This document shows positions 34,548 through 46,920 of a stretch of 64,000 bases of DNA, in pieces. The notes below the pieces were generated by a model that did not search any database, had not been told where the DNA came from, and saw nothing but the letters and a program-made list of their open reading frames with translations. How positions within the stretch are numbered: position 1 is the stretch's first letter; the number at the start of each line of letters is the position of its first letter. A program made the position numbers and the translations under genes. Origin of the DNA: Silene conica (lineage: Eukaryota > Streptophyta > Magnoliopsida > Caryophyllales > Caryophyllaceae); NCBI GenBank assembly GCA_029255685.2, contig CM055318.2:2609001-2673000 (forward strand). Direction: 5' to 3'.

Positions 34548-35354
34548 TATACAATTAGACACAAATAAAATTATATCTCAATTTGTACGAATGTATTATA
34601 CAATTAACTTATATTTTTTCCGAGATTTTTTAAAATTTAATTTGTTTACGTTTAGTGGATCAGTGCAAAACTTAATTATAAAACTCGACAAAAAGGAGTA
34701 TACAACCAGAAGTATAAGAGTATCGTATAATTATAATGCATTTAATTGAGCTTATATATCTATTTATTGAACTTTTAAACTATTTTGAGTTATATTTTAA
34801 TTTTTTATATTAAGATAAAAATATAGTTGAATTTATATATATTATGTTTTAGTTGTATAATAATTTTCTAAACTCAACATAGCACGAAATTTCTATTAAA
34901 AAATCTCAAAATATATACAATTAATTGTATTTATTGGTGGTATAATTCACTCATGGATAAACCTCAGATTCTACAACACCAGTTGTAGATTAAATTGATT
35001 GTGTATAAACCTATTAATACTTACTTGCTCCGAATTTGATTAGACCTATTGCTATTCAATCTAAATGGTTCGTTTATTATCACATACTGACCGTTATTTC
35101 CAAATAACTTGGCAACAGTCAACTCAAAAATATTCCCAACCGGGATTGACTTGCCCCAACCTAATTTCAACCGAATTCTGGCAAACACAAAACTAGTACT
35201 GAATTGAGCCGCCCAAACCCGATAAATTGAGGCTATTTTATAACATTGACATCTTGATTCCCTTGTCTATATAAGTGCTTATTACAAGATTTGAATTTTT
35301 AGTAGTATCTCAAATCTCAATCCCTTTTAAGTTTTATAAAAGTATTCACAAAAC
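34548..35354 (+). promoter_or_regulatory. Proximal promoter block and 5'UTR of BAHD copy 3
   Basis: It aligns with 25748-26573 of copy 2 almost throughout and ends in a TATATAA box at 35268-35274, 87 bp before the ATG. Copy 1 lacks this block. Confidence 0.6.
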
Positions 35355-37747
35355 ATGATTCATCCTACTGAACCGAGTGTAACCATGATCGATTCAACCA
35401 TGGTTAAACCTGCAAAAGAAACCCCAAAAGAAACTATTTGGCTAACAGACGTAGATTTGCTACGGCTCCCAATCTTTAGCCATAGTCCAGTATACTACAT
35501 TTATCCAAATTCAAACAATAATCCTATTTCTCAAGTTAGCTCTACCCTTCTTAAGTCGTCTCTTAGTCAACTCTTGGTTACATTCTATCCCAATGCCGGT
35601 CGGTTGAGCAAAAACACCTTGACCGGTCGCATAGAAATCGATTGCAATGCAAAGGGAGTCTTATTTGTCGAAATTGAAACGAGCTACAATGTTTCGGATT
35701 TTGGAGAGTTTACTCCTAATGATATGATTAGGAAGTTACTCGTACCAGTATGTGACTATTCAGGTTAGTAAAGTACAGTACTCCACATATGTTAATATGT
35801 AGGATGTTGTGGGAAAGGAGTGGCCAGTGGCCATGCATGGCTACAATAATAAGTTTCAGTATTTTCAGTACCGTCTAATAGCAACTTCAAAAGTTTTTCA
35901 AATCGAGACTATATATATTACCGTCTAATTTGCTAGCTAAGTTTCACGTTCGAGTACAACCTACTAAAAAACATTGTAATTCCAAATTAAACAGTAAACA
36001 TAAAACATCAGTAACACAATAGTTAAGTCATTAGGCACCCTACAGTAAAAGTCTCGGGTTCAAATCTTGCTGCGACAATCACTTTCATATAATTCATAAT
36101 TGAAATATACTCCGCACATATCCACCCAGGCCCCCTAAATCCGCTCCTCCTAGTAAACCCCTAGAAATTTCGTTCCCTTATATAATATTTATCCATTGAA
36201 TTAAACGATCTTGTATAAACATTGTGTAGCTGGTCTCATGAATATGCCATTGCTTATGGTGCAACTCACACGATTCGCTTGCGGGGGAGTGTCCATTGGG
36301 GTGGCGTCGCATCACTATGTAGGAGACGGGGCTGCAGATGTGTATCTAACTAATGAATGGGCTAGATTAGCCAGGGGAGCTGGACTTAACATCTTACCAG
36401 ACTTTGATCGAACTAAACTTCTTGTTCCGCGTAACCCGCCACAAGTCAATTTCAAGCATCCCGAGTTTCAACCACGCCAACCAGTTATCGATGACTTCTT
36501 TAGTAAGTTATCGACTATTCATTTTGTGAAAATATTATATAACTTGTATACCTAATTCAATTATAAACCCCAGAACTACAATCTTAATTAGCTAAAATAT
36601 TAGATAAGAACGTGCTCAAACATAGAAATGTTAACTCTATATATTATCCTTAAACAGGTGCGAACTTAAGAAAAATATTTTGGGTTACATTTAAATTGTA
36701 AATAGCTAATAATTTCTACACTAGAGCTGTGCTTAAGCTCGTCTAATGTTGTTAGCTAATTAAAAAATAGTTTCCGGCGAATTAACATTTCCAATGACAA
36801 ATTTTAATTTATTTTAGTCGTATATAAATCTCGAACAATACTATATTTTGATCGATAAGTTTTTCAACCTGGCCAAGGTATATTCGTTATAGGCTTATAG
36901 GAGTACAATTTTTCAATCTTGTCAATTGCCATTTGTTTGCTTTATTTATTCTTTGTAATGAGTATAGAGTATTATATAAAAGTAAATAATGATTGAGACA
37001 ATGAAATACTTATTATTTATCAATAAGTTTCCTTGAAAAACCGTCTTACTATATTAACGAGAAACAACTAATAAATACCCTACAGGCGATTTCCAACAAA
37101 TTGAGGAAACAAAAGTGGGACTCTTCAAATTTTCGCAAGACCAGATTACTGCCTTAAAACAACAGGCAATGCCAACATCTGAGGACAAACATCGGTACAG
37201 CACGTTTAATGTATTAGCAGCCCATGTATGGCGCTGCGCCCTGAAAGCTCGCAATGTCGATCGCGACACTTTCATCAAGTTTTCCACACTAGTGAACGGA
37301 CGTTCAAAATTCAAACAAGGAGATGTACCAAAGGGGTATTATGGTAATTACGTATTTAACACGACTTATTTTGATAAATGTGGTGAAATATTGTCTAAGC
37401 CACTAGGGTACGTAGCAAGCAAGGTTCACGAGGCCGTAACAAAAGTCGACAAACACTACATACAATCAGCCCTTGATTACCTTAGCCTACAGCCTGATGT
37501 AATGGCTATAGCCAACGGACCACATCTATCAAGGTGTCCCGATATTCAAGTGAATTATTTAAAAGGAATACCGTTTTATGACGTGGATTTCGGGTGGGGT
37601 AAACCCAGGATTTTCCGTCATGGTGGGCTCGGGTATGAAGGTCGCACTTTTATCATGCCTAGTGAAGATGGACAGTACTTGCTCCTCGCTATTACTCTGT
37701 TCACTAGTCATTTGGAGCGTTTTGAGAAAATTATTTATGATTTTTAA
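35355..37747 (+). CDS. BAHD acyltransferase, HCT/HCBT-like, tandem copy 3 (3 exons, 447 aa)
   Basis: The exons are 35355-35763, 36230-36502 and 37086-37747, again 409, 273 and 662 bp, giving 447 aa. HYVGD (165-169) and DFGWG (395-399) are kept. It is the most diverged copy. The residue at the arginine-handle position is Asn371 (IANGPH), not Ser as in copies 1 and 2, and the C terminus reads LAITLFTSHLERFEKIIYDF. The introns are the shortest of the three (466 and 583 bp) and nearly free of insertions, so this copy best shows the ancestral structure. It should be a cytosolic acyl-CoA-dependent acyltransferase. Acyl donor and acceptor cannot be read from the sequence. Confidence 0.92.
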
Positions 37748-40059
37748 TAAGATTATTTATGAAGAGGATATATTATGAAGAAGACAACAAAGTACCTAGT
37801 AATCAAGTATTATGTATGTTTACATTATGTGCAAAATTTTTTTGTACTTTAATTCACAAGTGCATACTGTATACGAATTGATGGACCGATTTTATTGATA
37901 ATATTTTCTCTCTTTTCTAATTTAAGCCTGTAAACTGAGTGAATCCATGGCAAAATTGACCTGATTCGATAACACTGGCCCAAAATCCAAAATGACCCAA
38001 ACAGTAGACTCAAAACTATACCATTTCCAAAACTTTCACAAGCAGATTGTCACATTAACATGAGACATCAGTGCACAGCTCTGCACTTGAGATGTGAATG
38101 ATGGAATATCTCATAAATGCGGCTAGAATCCACGAAGTCTTAGCTCGTTCCTCGACCACTAACTTGCAGACGACAGTCGCATGCTAACTACGACGGTTTC
38201 ATATGACTAAGTGAGGGATACAACTAGTTTCAGGGTTTTGTTTGTTCATTTTCTGATGGACAGTTTGATTCATGGTTTTGTCCTTATTGGTACGAATATA
38301 AGGCAGGCTAAACATTCGTGGAACCCATATACAATTTAACACTTCTGCTAACATGTCATATGCATATGAAAGTACAGAAGATGGAGTTTATTTTTCATCT
38401 CTGGAAATATAGAATATGAAAGATGTTGCAATTTGTAACAATTTTACCCAATTTATGGTTCCGCTACCCTTTATTTGGCTGGAGATATTCGGATAAAGAA
38501 AAGGGATAATTTCTCTATTTTGGTTTGGGTTTAGGGGGGGATGGGGGTGAAAGGATCATTTGTCTTCCTCTATCGTCTCCCTCCATTACTTCAAGGAGGG
38601 TGGCCTATGAACAATTCTACTTCGGGATTAAAGCAGCACACATAGATATGGGATGGTCAAGAGACAGCATATCACACAAAACGAATTCAAGCCTTTAAAA
38701 TATTACGGAGTATAGTAAACAAAATGAATGAGTTTGGGATGATCACCTCATACGAAATGCAGTGGGCGTGGTTCATCTGATGCTGAGGCAACGAACTTGA
38801 TTCAATGCCCATGTCCTATGTCGCGTGTAAATGCTCCATCAAACGAAAAAGGACTTTCCAGAAGAAGCCTGCCATTATCGTGTGCATAGACAAAGATTTA
38901 CATTAAAACAATAGTCTTGTTAGCCTATCAAATACAAGCTAAGTATAGGAATAGATGTGAAGTGAATTGCAAAACTAGCATCAAACCATGCCGAGTTAAT
39001 TTAGCTACATTTTACATATGTCATACGGAGTACTATTAAAGATAACGCCAAATATGAAACAACTCTGCTATCAAAAATGTATACAATTTTGGTTAACCAA
39101 AGCCATTATTTAGGTAATATCGAAAAGCCTATGCACTATAGTAAAGTTTTCTTTCAGAGTTGTGACCGACCCAGCCACCCAGGTACGGTTTGTGTGATTA
39201 ATTCAAAATAAAAGAATAGCATGAACAATACAGAGTATATTCCCAAAATAAGGTCAAATAGGAGAATGATAACGCCAAATATGAAGCAACTTTGCCATTC
39301 ATAATTTCATCATGTGAGTTTTATTTTAATACCTTAAGTCCTTAACTTTTCTATGATGCGTTTTGTATAACAGAATACATTCCGGTGTGACGTTATGACT
39401 ACCTTTAACATATATTTTAGAAAAAATCAAAGTGTCACATTGATGTGAGATTATCGTACAACCGTACACCGAGACTTGAATGATGAGAAAATCTCATAAA
39501 TGTGGCTAGAATACATGAAGTTTGGCTCATCCTTTGACCACTAGTTTACAGATGCAGTTTGAAGAAAGCAGTGAATGACCACAAAATGACAGTACAAGCT
39601 AACTAACAACATTTCCTAATTACTACATCAATTCAAACAACTTCTGAATACTAGACTACGAGCGAATATTAGATATTTAATTATTTGTTGATGAAACGGA
39701 AGAAGAGGTCTCATTCAACTTTTCGAAATTTATTAGGAGAAGATCAGAGCAAACTGAATAATGCTGTGTGACATTAACTTTATTAGGCATATGGTACCAC
39801 TTAAAGCAGAGCAATTGTACTGTTGTACGAACATAAGCCTCAAACTAGTTAGTGCATCAACAAAAAAGCAAAGGTTCTTTGCAAATTGGAAAGTGCATGA
39901 GTTGATATTGAATCACAGCAAGTCAGCAACCACACTTTATTAAAGAATCCTTCGTAGAAACTTGTCGTACCAAGCTCAATTTTACTTCATTGTTTTGGCT
40001 TTTCCATCCAAAAGCAAACAATGTGACACATATCAATATATCAACCTATAGTACCGGTC

Positions 40060-40290
40060 ATTTTCGGGTCAATAATTGGATCACAGCAAATCAACAACAA
40101 TGTTAATTTGAATATTATTCTTCAGGTCGGGGTTACTTTTGTGTCGAATCATTCCGAATCGGGTCATTTCGGGTCACTTTAAGTCCGGTCATTTCGGGTC
40201 AGGTCACTTTAGAGTCGAGTCAGTTCAGGTTTATTGGGTCACGCTTTTTGAGTCACTTTTAGGTCTTGTGTCGGGTCAGATTTGCCTGGT
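40060..40290. repeat. Degenerate GGGTCA-type repeat
   Basis: Words such as CGGGTCATTTCGGGTCA, GGTCACTTT and TCGGGTCAG recur about a dozen times with irregular spacing. It is non-coding. Confidence 0.6.
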
Positions 40291-40969
40291 CTAGTTAAAT
40301 GGTACACAGTCTTACGGGTTTTAACTGTTTTCAATTATCAACTTGGTCCAAGGCGAAAAATTTACGCGCTCATATGAGTATCACCTAATGCCAAATGCAA
40401 ATCTTCGGTATGTGTTAAACCAAATAATAAGTTTGGTGTTTTAGTGATCACCTCATATGAAGCTTGTTGACGTTCAATTTAATCCTGAGGCAATGAGCTT
40501 TTCTCCATGCCTTTGTCCTAGTACAATGCTCTGCCAAATGGAACAGACTTTCCGAAAGATGCATGTCATTGTCTTTGTCTATCAAATGAACAGCCAACAT
40601 TGGAGTATCAGACGAGTAATCTTTGTCTATCAAATACGAGTATATGTGCCATCGGAAGAGCAGAACATGTATCTAGCATTCTAGCATTCTCTACGAAAGT
40701 AATAGATGAAAGATCCTGAACTGCACATCACACATTTTACTGGATATTTACGTTGAAAGGCACTCCCTCTCGTTCATCATATCATTTGAATAGAATACTT
40801 CTCACAAGTCACAAAAATTCAACAAATGATACGGAGTACAATTCTAATGAATGAGTAAATTTGTGTTTAGCGGTTGCCACCTCTCATTTTACATTGTACT
40901 ACAAGTCTTTAAACCAAAAATCATATTGTAATACGTAAAACAGATATGAAATAAATAGATGAGTACGTC

Positions 40970-41043
40970 TTGCTTAAAACCGTCTTAATTTAAGTCCTCT
41001 TACAACCATCTCAAGTTAAGACGGTTTTAAACAAGGACTTTTA
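40970..41043. mobile_element. Small foldback MITE
   Basis: ACGTCTTGCTTAAAACCGTC at left mirrors GACGGTTTTAAACAAGGAC at right over about 75 bp. No clear target duplication is visible. Confidence 0.5.
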
Positions 41044-41394
41044 CGTGTAGATAGAAATCAGTTTCCGGTTCACTGGGTTTCGACTTTCAAGTGTAGAGTA
41101 ACCCAATTTTTAACAGCAATTTCATTCAGTCAATGCTTCATAACAAATAAGACTAGCAAAAAGCAACTACTGTTGTTTCAGATAACAAAAACTACACCGT
41201 TGATGAGTATGATATTCACAGCCTGTCGGTTTCATAAAGAAAAATATCACAAGTTGCCCGACAAAACAAATGTAATTTACCACCATACTAACCCCTATTG
41301 TTTAGCTACTATTCACTACGATACTCCAATCACCTATTTGTATGATTAACAGGAAACTACATCAGTCTTGACTTATTCATTTGCTACCGTGTCC

Positions 41395-41490
41395 TAGGTT
41401 ACTCCGGCTCTTCTCTTCATCCCACATACTCATGTGCGACACTCGACACTCGACACTCGGATAAGAGTATGACACTAGAACACCTCATTT
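41395..41490. repeat. Piece of the TTACTC/GTGTCGGACAC MITE family
   Basis: GGTTACTCCGG is followed by three GCGACACTCGACACTCG-type words. It resembles 28977-29147; other fragments are at about 45235-45290 and 48865-48955. After it, AACACCTCATTTTAAGCCAAAATATG recurs near 45320, so a longer repeat unit is shared with that place. Confidence 0.45.
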
Positions 41491-42423
41491 TAAGCCAAAA
41501 TATGCATATTTTTCAAAAAAAAATATGGCCGAGTCCAACACTTGAACATGCACCCATGTTGGTTACTTTAAAAGAATCTCCGCAAGATAGCTCGTGTCCA
41601 ACTATAAATGCTGGTTTCGCTATATATCATTGTATCATTCGTATGACATTATAATTATTGACACTGATCCTTGAGGGGGCACTCGAGTTCGACACTTATA
41701 GACAAGTCTATATGTGAGTGAGGCTCGACATGTTTTGTTATATGACTCCAATAATAATTAGATGAGGACGTAAGTTTAGTTACAAAAATACGTCCTGACC
41801 ATGCTGCAACGTTATGCATACAACAAAAGGAGCTTAACACGCCGTCTTATCTCTATTGTCCCATGTATTTTTATATTTCATCTGTTAAGTGCATTATTCT
41901 ACCAGTTCCACATACGTGCATCTGAGCCACAGCCATTCATGTAGTTCCAATTCCTTCAATCATGAAAAATCATGTAGATTCATGTTGAGCATCGAAAAAT
42001 CAACACAAAGCATGAATGTTCTAGAATTTAGAACGTCACGATGCAAGTTATTTTAATTTGATTCTACATATTATCTCGCATACATGTAACATGTACATAT
42101 GTCCGTAAATGGCACAAAACACTTGGGTAAAAGCACGGCATCTAGACACGACTTCACTAATAAAAAAAAGAGAGTTACCTTGAGCAAAGGGAGTTTTCTG
42201 CCAAATCAGGAGAGCGAAAATTTGAGCATCATACAGCTTCTGCAATGTAGAGTAAATTGTGTATTAAAAAGTTTATTTCTTAAATGAATAAATTACTAAA
42301 AAAGATGGGATTTGATTCTCCAACAATCATGGAGGCCGTGATATATACAGTATAAAATTCTAACAGTTGTAAGATACACATACGGTTATTTTATTTCTGT
42401 CAATTATTTGTTCGTACTCACAG

Positions 42424-42575
42424 GCGGAGCCAGAATTTGAGATGCATAAAATTTCTAGTAGGTGCCAATAAGTAATGCCTAAAGATAAACTCAAAAAAAT
42501 TCGAAACTTCTCACTAAAAATTGCGAGATTTTCATATTTTCTGCAGGGCCGAGCAGCACCCTAAATCCGCCACTA
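42424..42575. mobile_element. hAT-like MITE
   Basis: It begins CAGGCGGAGCCAGAATTT and ends AATCCGCCACT, the inverted-end pattern of many plant hAT MITEs. It is about 150 bp. No clear duplication is resolved. Confidence 0.55.
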
Positions 42576-42814
42576 CGTACACACTAGACAAATAAGGACA
42601 AAGCTGCACGAAAATTGACTCCGTGATTCCTTAACAAATAGAATGACACGGACAGAAAAACGAAACAGGGGATGTCGGCTGCAACTAGTCAGAAGAACAT
42701 TGTACTACAAGACTTCACTAGGATGCACTACTTCAACTTCCATTTCAAACCAGTGAAATACTGGTAGAGGACGATAATAAAGTGGCTCTTACTCGGAAGC
42801 AAGTTTTGAACACA

Positions 42815-42910
42815 TGCATATGCCAAAAGTGTCGGACTCGTCTAATTTGTGAAACCGTTGGACACAGGCATATGCCAAAAGTGTCGGACTCGTCTAATTT
42901 GTGAAACCAT
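42815..42910. repeat. Two-copy tandem repeat of about 48 bp
   Basis: CATATGCCAAAAGTGTCGGA, running on to TTTGTGAAACC, occurs twice in direct succession with almost no change. Confidence 0.8.
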
Positions 42911-43021
42911 TCATGTTTTGGCGAATTTCCATCAAGTCGTTTGAGATCCGATTATTAGCCAGCCATATCCAACACTTGACGTTCTAAGTTGCACTAGTAC
43001 TGGAATTGAGATATCAAGTGT

Positions 43022-43205
43022 AAGCCAGCAGGATGTGTTAATCGGGTATACGTGATAGCTTCCAGACCTCATATACCCGTATGCCAGCCGAGAGTGACAG
43101 GCACGAATTCTGTAACGCATAGCCATTAGGCCATAAATACTCTCGGGCCCTTTAAAAATTTCACCCAAGTTTCAACCGCTAGACTCTACTCTTTCCGTGA
43201 AGACA
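43022..43205 (-). mobile_element. SINE, degenerate, same family as 58062-58340
   Basis: Reversed it shows AGAGTAGAGTCTAGCGGTTG, then CTGTCACTCTCGGCTGGCAT and ACGTATACCCGATTAAC. It is degenerate and partly deleted, so it is an old copy. Confidence 0.6.
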
Positions 43206-45399
43206 ATAAACCTTTGAATATGCACATAAGGTACTTTTAGTGATTTAACCATTCAGAGCATAAAAGGTCAATATAATAGAGTTTCTTCCATCACAGCAAA
43301 AGGAAAAAAAAAAATAGAAGGCAAAAACGTAACTTTCATCCTAGTAACACTAGTCTCAGCTGTCTAATTCTACATCTTTATCTACAACATCAATCCGTTT
43401 TCTTTTAACCAAACCTACTAGTACTCCCATCTTGTCACCACTTCTTGCAAATTATTGTGCATCTATCAATTTAATAATGTAACTAGGTTCTTTTAGATAT
43501 TAATATTATTTAATACCTAGAAAAGAAAGATTAACGATAGTCACATAATACGACCAATTACAAAGTGATCACTTTTTGGTAAAAGTTGATCATTTTATAT
43601 TAAATAAATAACCACGTCTTATTACTATGAAATGATAAGTTTTTAAAATGGTAATTGTTTATCAAAATGGAATCCTTTTTGATACAACACATCATACACA
43701 ATGATCACACATAATAACTGAAAGTTAATAATCCAATAAAATATAATGACATGATAGTTACAACGGACAACGTAGCGTTTACCTTGTTATGATTGTAACT
43801 TAGCTGTAATTGACATGATTATGCTTAATTAGAATAATCACCCCTTTGATCTTCAAAACACTTCTAGGGTCTAGGACTCTAGGGATAATTAAGCACAAGT
43901 CTAGAACTTTCAACCAAGTTCTAAGATTATCCAAATCCGCGAAACCTACACTACCACAAATAACATGACCAGTTTTTGATAAATAGTTACCATTTTACGT
44001 TAAAGAGTAACGATTTTTTACTACTAAAAAATCATCATTTATTTCAAAGTGGTCACCATATGTATCTATAACGTAATGGGTAAGTCACTATTTACCACAA
44101 AATGATCATTTTTGGTCCAAAAAAAAACATAGGTGTTGCTTATCCAAGTTTAAGAGGCATATTGCACCCAAGTGAGCTAACTGCTAAGTAAAGGCTCAAT
44201 ATCTGTACGGTATGTCATACTTCGTACTTTAGTAACTAGTGTATGGAAATGTGGCCCTAGATTTGGTTTCATCATCTTTTCTAATGTGGTATTACACTAC
44301 CAAAAATATGTTAGAGGGCAAAAGATCTCCCGCTTTAGTGACATGGGTATGCATGCTTCTAATAGATCAGCTTTTAGGAAGGGTAATCAAAATATAAAAT
44401 TGAAATCAAATCTAACCTAAAAAACATAGCTATTGTAAGGTTTATTTTTGTAGATATATATACACCTAAGAATCTTGACTGTAAAATGCATAGTGTCACA
44501 ATCTTCCCCTAATCGCCAGCTGTGACCTACAGCCAATCGTTTCAAGTGAACGTGCAATACATCGTCGAGTGTTGAACACGGATATTTTGTGAAAATGGTT
44601 CGTTCTCAGAAAGACTGTGTATTGGATACGTCATACATGGTATACAACCAAGGTGAATTACATGATAACTTTGCATGCATCTACAAAAAATCTAAGCTCA
44701 ATGTTTGATAGCTAAGACTGAAGTAAAAAAAGGAAATATAACTACGCACTTTGTCTCAGACTTTTTAGCAGGGTTCACAACCACAACCACAACCACAACC
44801 ACAACGATAACGACAACCACGACCACAACGGAGACAGTCCCAAAATGATTCATGATGGAAATTACCAGTCGTTCCTTATCACAAGAGTGTGGAGGACATT
44901 TATGTATTAAGAATAAAGCAACCTATAAACTCTACTTATTCTGTTGCTTAACATTCATTGCATGCAATGTGATGACATTAGTACAAGAGCTTTCAGAATG
45001 TCAAAATCTAAGCCAACTAAAACCAAACATCTTTGAAAGATTAGGTCTTAAGTCCTGACTAAAACGAGGAAGCTAATCAAAACAAAGCCTACTAAAAGAT
45101 GCAAAGTATTCATCCGTACTTACATAAGTACTTCATTCTTCCATTGTAAACAACCTACTAATCACACTCCAATTAAAGTCAAAAAGGAAATTATGTTAGT
45201 ATTTGACCAAACTCTATATAAGGCGTCCTTTATCTATCGGACTATTCTAATTCCCCCACGTACCCGTGTTCGACACTCGAAGTTTAGATATGGCCTATGG
45301 GTATGATACTTCAAGTCTTCAACACCTCATTATGAGCCAAAATATGTGTTCATAAAAATGGCCGAGTCCTAAACATGCACTCTTATCGGATAATTTTAA
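43206..45399. other. Gene-poor region
   Basis: There is no gene I can support. AT-rich repeats around 43560-43660 and 43970-44110 share TGATCATTTT/GTGGTCAC words with 24060-24190 and 46640-46700. A CAACCA microsatellite is at 44772-44835. The 45230-45390 stretch is a repeat shared with about 41395-41600. Confidence 0.4.
44772..44835. repeat. (CAACCA)n microsatellite
   Basis: Perfect and then interrupted units of ACAACC/ACGACC run for about 60 bp. Confidence 0.85.
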
Positions 45400-46343
45400 G
45401 AGAAAATTGTTGATTACAGCCTTATAAATACCATTTTTTGAAACTTACAGCCTTATTAATTTTTTTTGAAACTTACAGCCATAATATTAGTTTTCTTTGA
45501 AAATTGACTCAAAACCATGTTTTCGGCCAATTTTGACAAAAAATGACCGATATGCCGTTATTTCTATTATTGCCTATTACTATTACTATTTCGTTTTGAC
45601 CTTTAATTTACCTATCTATTTACTCCAAAACCCTCTCCTTTTCCTCTTCTCCCAGATTTCCCCCAAATTTTCCCTAATTTTGTAATGTATTACATCAATC
45701 TATTGTCAATAAACACAATCTGATCATGAGCAAAAGAATCGTGCCCTCATCTGATGGTTCTAAGGCAAAGGGTAAGTATTTTTACATTAATTTCTCTTAA
45801 ATTAACACATGTTGCTAAAATTGTCCAACTCCATCAGATTGTCCAACTCCATCCGACTTTCAGATTGTACAACTACTCTCAGACCCATTTGAACACATGT
45901 TGCTAAAATTGAAGAACCCTAGTTTTTTTGAATTTGGGGAAAATTTATGAGCTTAATTTTAACAGAAATTAGACATACTCCAATGTAGAATTAGGATAGA
46001 ATTTGAAGAAAATGGGTGAATTAGAGAAGTTGTTGAACAAATGAAGAGTTAGAAAAGAGATTATGAAAAGAGAAAATTTGTTGAAAAAATGGAAATATGG
46101 GGGTGAGTAATCTGGTTTAGAGATGAAGGTGGAAGAGTATAGAGGGGTAAGGGTATTTTAGTCTTAAAAATTCAGCTTAAGTCACGAAAAATCCGTTTTG
46201 GCATTGGTTTTCCGTCGGAGGTAATATTATGGCTGTAAGTTTTGATAATAAGTAATATTATGACTGTAAGTTTCAAAAAAAATTTAATAAGGCTGTAAGT
46301 TTCAAAAAGTGGTTTTTATAAGGTTATAATCAACAATTTTCTC
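45400..46343. mobile_element. Mutator-like element, 944 bp, with long TIRs and a first-exon-like sequence
   Basis: Inverted repeats of about 95 bp start GAGAAAATTGTTGATTACAG at left and mirror at right (ATAATCAACAATTTTCTC). A perfect 9 bp duplication TAATTTTAA lies at 45391-45399 and 46344-46352. Inside, after a pyrimidine-rich leader, an ATG at about 45727 opens MSKRIVPSSDGSKAKG, followed at once by a GTAAGT splice donor (about 45772). That looks like the first exon either of the family's transposase gene or of a captured host gene. No further exon or transposase domain is present, so it is non-autonomous. Confidence 0.85.
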
Positions 46344-46352
46344 TAATTTTAA

Positions 46353-46920
46353 ACGCGTCTAAGCAACATAGATCTTTATTACTCAACAAATGAAATTACA
46401 GCAGTGAAATCATGGATGGACCCATAAGATTGGTCTAAACTCTAAAGTGCTGTATGATTCTAGCAAAGTTGGACTGTCTTCAAGTAATAGTATCACATAT
46501 TCACATTGCTTACTTTCAGAACAGTTTCTTGTGGGTCTTACCAATACTTTTCTTATTGATTTTCCTTTTTTATAACCCAAAACAAATGAGCAAGTTCTCT
46601 TTTCAAGACGGGTTCTTTACCGTCTGAAATTAAGACAGATAATATGTGACCATTTGTAATAAAATATAAATATTTCTTGATAAAATGTTTACCAACAACA
46701 ATTTTAGTAACAATATTTTATCACTGGATGGTCATTTATTTTTTATTATAAAATATTGACATTTTCTAGTGTTATGTTAAGTCAGTCTCAAGGAAGACCT
46801 ACTCATATTTTCCCATTGCTTATTCCCACCTTTAAATACACGTCTTGTGTGCCTTTCCCAACTCACACCATCTCATATTTATCTTCTTCTCTACAACTTA
46901 GTACTACAACCTTGGAAGAA
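46353..46920 (+). promoter_or_regulatory. Upstream region and TATA box of the WD40 gene
   Basis: A TATA-like TTTAAATA lies at 46831-46838, 90 bp before the ATG at 46921, in a pyrimidine-rich setting typical of plant cores. The frame stays open upstream to an ATG at 46756, but that ATG precedes the TATA box, so I did not use it. An AT-rich repeat (about 46640-46750) lies further up. Confidence 0.55.

Larger units (their letters stand above)
37748..42423. other. Gene-poor region after copy 3, with a dispersed internal duplication
   Basis: The downstream flank of copy 3 ends near 38000. Two stretches then recur about 1.4-1.7 kb apart: 38055-38180 with 39430-39550 (ATCTCATAAATGYGGCTAGAAT) and 38740-38890 with 40440-40600 (GATCACCTCATAYGAA, GGACTTTCCRGAAGA-like). 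A third pair, GATAACGCCAAATATGAARCAAC, is at 39044 and 39269. I recognise no protein in either copy. Short frames here look incidental. Confidence 0.5.

Noticed and set aside
40448-40684. Overlapping short frames on both strands
   Set aside because: No homology that I recognise, no conservation of frame in the diverged partner at 38740-38890.
42776-42910. CRISPR-like direct repeats
   Set aside because: Only two adjacent copies with no regular spacers, in plant nuclear DNA; a simple tandem duplication.
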